Source: UBA1181 sp045226255 (GTDB lineage: Bacteria; Bacteroidota; Bacteroidia; Bacteroidales; Paludibacteraceae). Taken from it: a stretch of DNA of 64,000 bases. The stretch is from contig JBGVCG010000017.1 of the NCBI GenBank assembly GCA_045226255.1, positions 62,001 through 126,000 on the forward strand, in the 5' to 3' direction. Below, piece by piece: positions 61,704-64,000 of the stretch. Each line of letters starts with the position of its first letter. Within the stretch, counting starts at the first letter, position 1. Under the pieces are notes generated by a model. That model was not told the origin of the DNA. It did no database searches and worked only from the letters and a program-made list of their open reading frames with translations. The position numbers were made by a program, and so were the translations under genes.

Positions 61704-63578
61704 ATGGAATTTCATTACGAAGTAATCGTCATCGGAGCCGGACACGCCGGTTGTGAGGCCGCAGCTGCCGCGGCAAACCTTGGTTCGAAAACATTGCTTA
61801 TCACCATGGATATGCATAAAATCGCTCAAATGAGCTGCAACCCAGCCGTTGGTGGTATCGCTAAAGGACAGATTGTTAGGGAGATAGATGCTTTAGGCGG
61901 ACAAATGGGTATCATCACGGACCTCACCGCCATCCAATATAGATTGCTGAACCAATCCAAAGGTCCTGCCATGTGGAGCCCACGCTCTCAAGCTGATCGT
62001 CAGAAATTCAGCGAGAAATGGAGAAGTACCCTCGAAAATACCGAAAACCTGAATATCTGGCAGGACTCCGTCGTCCAATTCCTCATTGAAAACAATGAAG
62101 TGCAGGGTGTGGTCACCAGCATGGGTGCAACATTCAAGGCAAAGTGTGTCGTGCTGACGGCGGGCACCTTCCTCACGGGCCTCATCCACTGCGGTAGAAC
62201 GCAAATCGCTGCAGGAAGAATCTCTGAACCAGCATCTTACGGATTGACGGAACAACTCAGGGACTTAGGCATCCGAACGGACAGGATGAAGACTGGTACG
62301 CCGGTGCGCATCGATGGTAGAACTATCGATTTCTCCGTCATGACAGTTCAAGGCGGTGAGGACGACTTCCATAAATTCTCTTACCTGGACTTCAAGCCAA
62401 GACCGCTCAAACAGAGGGATTGCTTCATCACCCACACCAACGAGAAGACACATGAGATTCTCCGTGCGGGTCTGCCTGATTCTCCCCTTTACAACGGACA
62501 AATCAAGAGTATCGGCCCTCGTTATTGCCCAAGCATAGAGACAAAAATCGTCACGTTCGCGGACAAGACGCAACACCAGCTCTTCCTCGAACCAGAGGGC
62601 GAAACCACACAAGAATATTACCTCAACGGATTTTCATCATCGTTACCGCTTGATATTCAGTTAAATGCGTTAAAAACCATCCGTGGATTGGAGAACGCTG
62701 TCGTCTATCGCCCGGGCTATGCGATCGAGTATGACTTCTTCGATCCGACCCAATTGCACCACAACCTGGAGTCGAAGGTGATCAAAAACCTCTTCTTCGC
62801 CGGACAGGTGAACGGTACCACAGGATATGAGGAGGCAGCCGGACAGGGTATCATCGCCGGTATCAACGCACACATCAACTGCCACGGCGGCAAACCATTC
62901 ACACTAAGCAGAAACGAAGCCTACATCGGCGTGCTCATCGACGATTTGGTGACGAAAGGGGTGGACGAACCATACCGAATGTTCACGTCACGCGCTGAAT
63001 ACAGAATTCTCCTAAGACAAGACGATGCCGACGCAAGACTAACGCCTAAGGCATACGAACTCGGTTTGGCCAAGAAAGAACGTTACGACCTCTATCTGGA
63101 GAAAAAGAAAGAGGTGGAAAGAATAGTCGATTTCATCGAGAATTTCTCCATCAGAGCCAACCTAATCAACGACTTCTTGGAACAAAACGGAACATCCGCC
63201 CTGAAGAACGGATGCAAGCTGGTAGACTTGGTGAACCGTCCTCAGTTGACCATCAAACAACTATCCGAAGGCATCGCACCACTGAAGGCGGCGCTCGATA
63301 AGATACCTAACCGAAAAGAGGAAATCACGGAAGCGGCTGAGATTCAGATCAAATACAAAGGGTACATCGATCGGGAAACAATGATTGCCGACAAGCTTAA
63401 ACGCTTGGAAAACATACAGATAAAAGGTAGATTCGACTACTCTACCCTGCAATCGCTATCAACGGAGGCACGCCAGAAATTGACACGCATCGACCCGGAA
63501 ACCATCGGTCAGGCCAGCCGTATTCCAGGCATCTCACCGAGCGACATCAATATTCTCTTAATCTTAATGGGCAGATAA
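61704..63578 (+). CDS. mnmG: tRNA uridine 5-carboxymethylaminomethyl modification enzyme MnmG
   Basis: MnmG (GidA) with MnmE installs cmnm5 at the wobble uridine of several tRNAs using FAD. The 624-residue length is typical. FAD motif VIVIGAGHAGCEAAAAAANLG opens the protein; MSCNPAVGGIAKGQ is the first GidA signature, ALKNGCKL and the second signature GQVNGTTGYEEAAGQG follow, and the C-terminal tRNA-binding region ends in RIPGISPSDINILLI. A weak TACTTTG box precedes it. The uvrC gene starts one base after its stop. Confidence 0.97.
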   Translation: MEFHYEVIVIGAGHAGCEAAAAAANLGSKTLLITMDMHKIAQMSCNPAVGGIAKGQIVREIDALGGQMGIITDLTAIQYRLLNQSKGPAMWSPRSQADRQKFSEKWRSTLENTENLNIWQDSVVQFLIENNEVQGVVTSMGATFKAKCVVLTAGTFLTGLIHCGRTQIAAGRISEPASYGLTEQLRDLGIRTDRMKTGTPVRIDGRTIDFSVMTVQGGEDDFHKFSYLDFKPRPLKQRDCFITHTNEKTHEILRAGLPDSPLYNGQIKSIGPRYCPSIETKIVTFADKTQHQLFLEPEGETTQEYYLNGFSSSLPLDIQLNALKTIRGLENAVVYRPGYAIEYDFFDPTQLHHNLESKVIKNLFFAGQVNGTTGYEEAAGQGIIAGINAHINCHGGKPFTLSRNEAYIGVLIDDLVTKGVDEPYRMFTSRAEYRILLRQDDADARLTPKAYELGLAKKERYDLYLEKKKEVERIVDFIENFSIRANLINDFLEQNGTSALKNGCKLVDLVNRPQLTIKQLSEGIAPLKAALDKIPNRKEEITEAAEIQIKYKGYIDRETMIADKLKRLENIQIKGRFDYSTLQSLSTEARQKLTRIDPETIGQASRIPGISPSDINILLILMGR

Positions 63579-63579
63579 T

Positions 63580-64000
63580 ATGGAGAAGGAGGTATCACAC
63601 GTAAAACAGATTGTTTTGTCCCTTCCGGACAGTCCTGGTGTGTACCAATATCTGAACGACAAAAACGAGATAATCTACGTTGGAAAGGCGAAAAATCTGA
63701 AAAGAAGGGTCTCCTCCTACTTCAACAAAGAGCAGCAAAGCGTCAAGACAAGAGTGTTGGTGAAACAGATAGCAGACATCAAATATATCGTCGTCGGAAG
63801 CGAACAAGACGCACTTCTGCTGGAAAACAGTCTCATCAAGAAACACCAGCCTCGCTACAACATTCTGCTGAAGGATGGAAAGACATATCCATGGATATGC
63901 GTGAAGAACGAATTCTTTCCAAGAATCTTCAAAACGAGGAATGTCGTGAAGGATGGCTCCATCTACTATGGTCCCTACACATACCTTCCCGCCATACATA
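63580..64000 (+). CDS. uvrC: Excinuclease ABC subunit C, N-terminal part (3' end outside window)
   Basis: The frame starts at the ATG at 63580 and is open to the end of the window (~140 codons). The visible part is the GIY-YIG nuclease domain: LPDSPGVYQYLND, IIYVGKAKNLKKRVSSYF, and the block SEQDALLLENSLIKKHQPRYN, LLKDGKTYPWI. UvrC makes both incisions in nucleotide excision repair; the catalytic domain at the other end is not in view. A ribosome site (GGAGAAGGAGG) partly overlaps the coding start, and the mnmG stop is one base away. Confidence 0.95.
   Translation, partial: MEKEVSHVKQIVLSLPDSPGVYQYLNDKNEIIYVGKAKNLKRRVSSYFNKEQQSVKTRVLVKQIADIKYIVVGSEQDALLLENSLIKKHQPRYNILLKDGKTYPWICVKNEFFPRIFKTRNVVKDGSIYYGPYTYLPAIH

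Overview
The window is chromosomal DNA from a member of the Bacteroidota, most likely order Bacteroidales. Four things point there: many upstream regions carry the Bacteroidota promoter form (TTG or TTTG, 18-20 bp, then TAnnTTTG); several secreted proteins end in type IX secretion (T9SS) sorting domains; the arginine pathway enzyme is the N-acyl-ornithine carbamoyltransferase of that group; and the pectin enzymes (PL11 lyase), the DUF2723 (GT117) membrane enzyme and the DUF6242-like lipoprotein are all typical. I cannot name the genus. There is no rRNA, CRISPR array, insertion sequence or phage gene. One tRNA (Phe) is present.

Layout. 0-3.4 kb: the end of a membrane protein gene, a secreted WG-repeat/caspase-like protein, and a partner protein with FecR-like and DUF4384-like regions. 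Two sigma-54 (RpoN) type promoter matches lie here; the second heads a short stretch ending in a terminator and may encode a small RNA. 3.5-11.4 kb: tRNA-Phe, a YgjP-type metallopeptidase, two lipoproteins, a glycerophosphodiesterase, a GLUG-repeat T9SS protein and a PL11 rhamnogalacturonan lyase. 11.6-14.3 kb: a nitrogen operon (outer-membrane protein, P-II protein, ammonium transporter) whose mRNA is predicted to begin with a perfect 15-bp hairpin. 15-30.3 kb: mostly housekeeping genes (glnS, a GT117 enzyme, a deacetylase, purD, a DedA-like protein, a PfkB kinase, pyrE) with a DMT transporter, an unusual four-cysteine Rieske-like lipoprotein and an arginase-fold protein with missing metal ligands.

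30.3-45.5 kb: a PHP phosphoesterase; carB behind a leader that looks like a UTP-sensing attenuator (38-codon leader ORF, U-rich tracts, terminator abutting the stop codon); a PL14-like T9SS protein; a run of glycosyltransferase, esterase, phenylacetate-CoA ligase and acyltransferase genes; the N-acylornithine carbamoyltransferase; a BI-1 family protein; and a CE6-type esterase with a CBM6. 45.7-58.1 kb: a minus-strand surface polysaccharide cluster with three glycosyltransferases, two flippases, two O-antigen ligase-like proteins and two further polymerase-like proteins. It reads as two modules joined at a UPF0340 gene. 58.2-64 kb: an AddA/RecB-like helicase-nuclease, then divergent mnmG and the start of uvrC, which runs off the window.

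The most interesting observations are the carB leader attenuator, the paired sigma-54-type promoters with a candidate small RNA beside the caspase-like gene, the 5' hairpin of the ammonium operon, and the paralogous O-antigen ligases with matching periplasmic tails.
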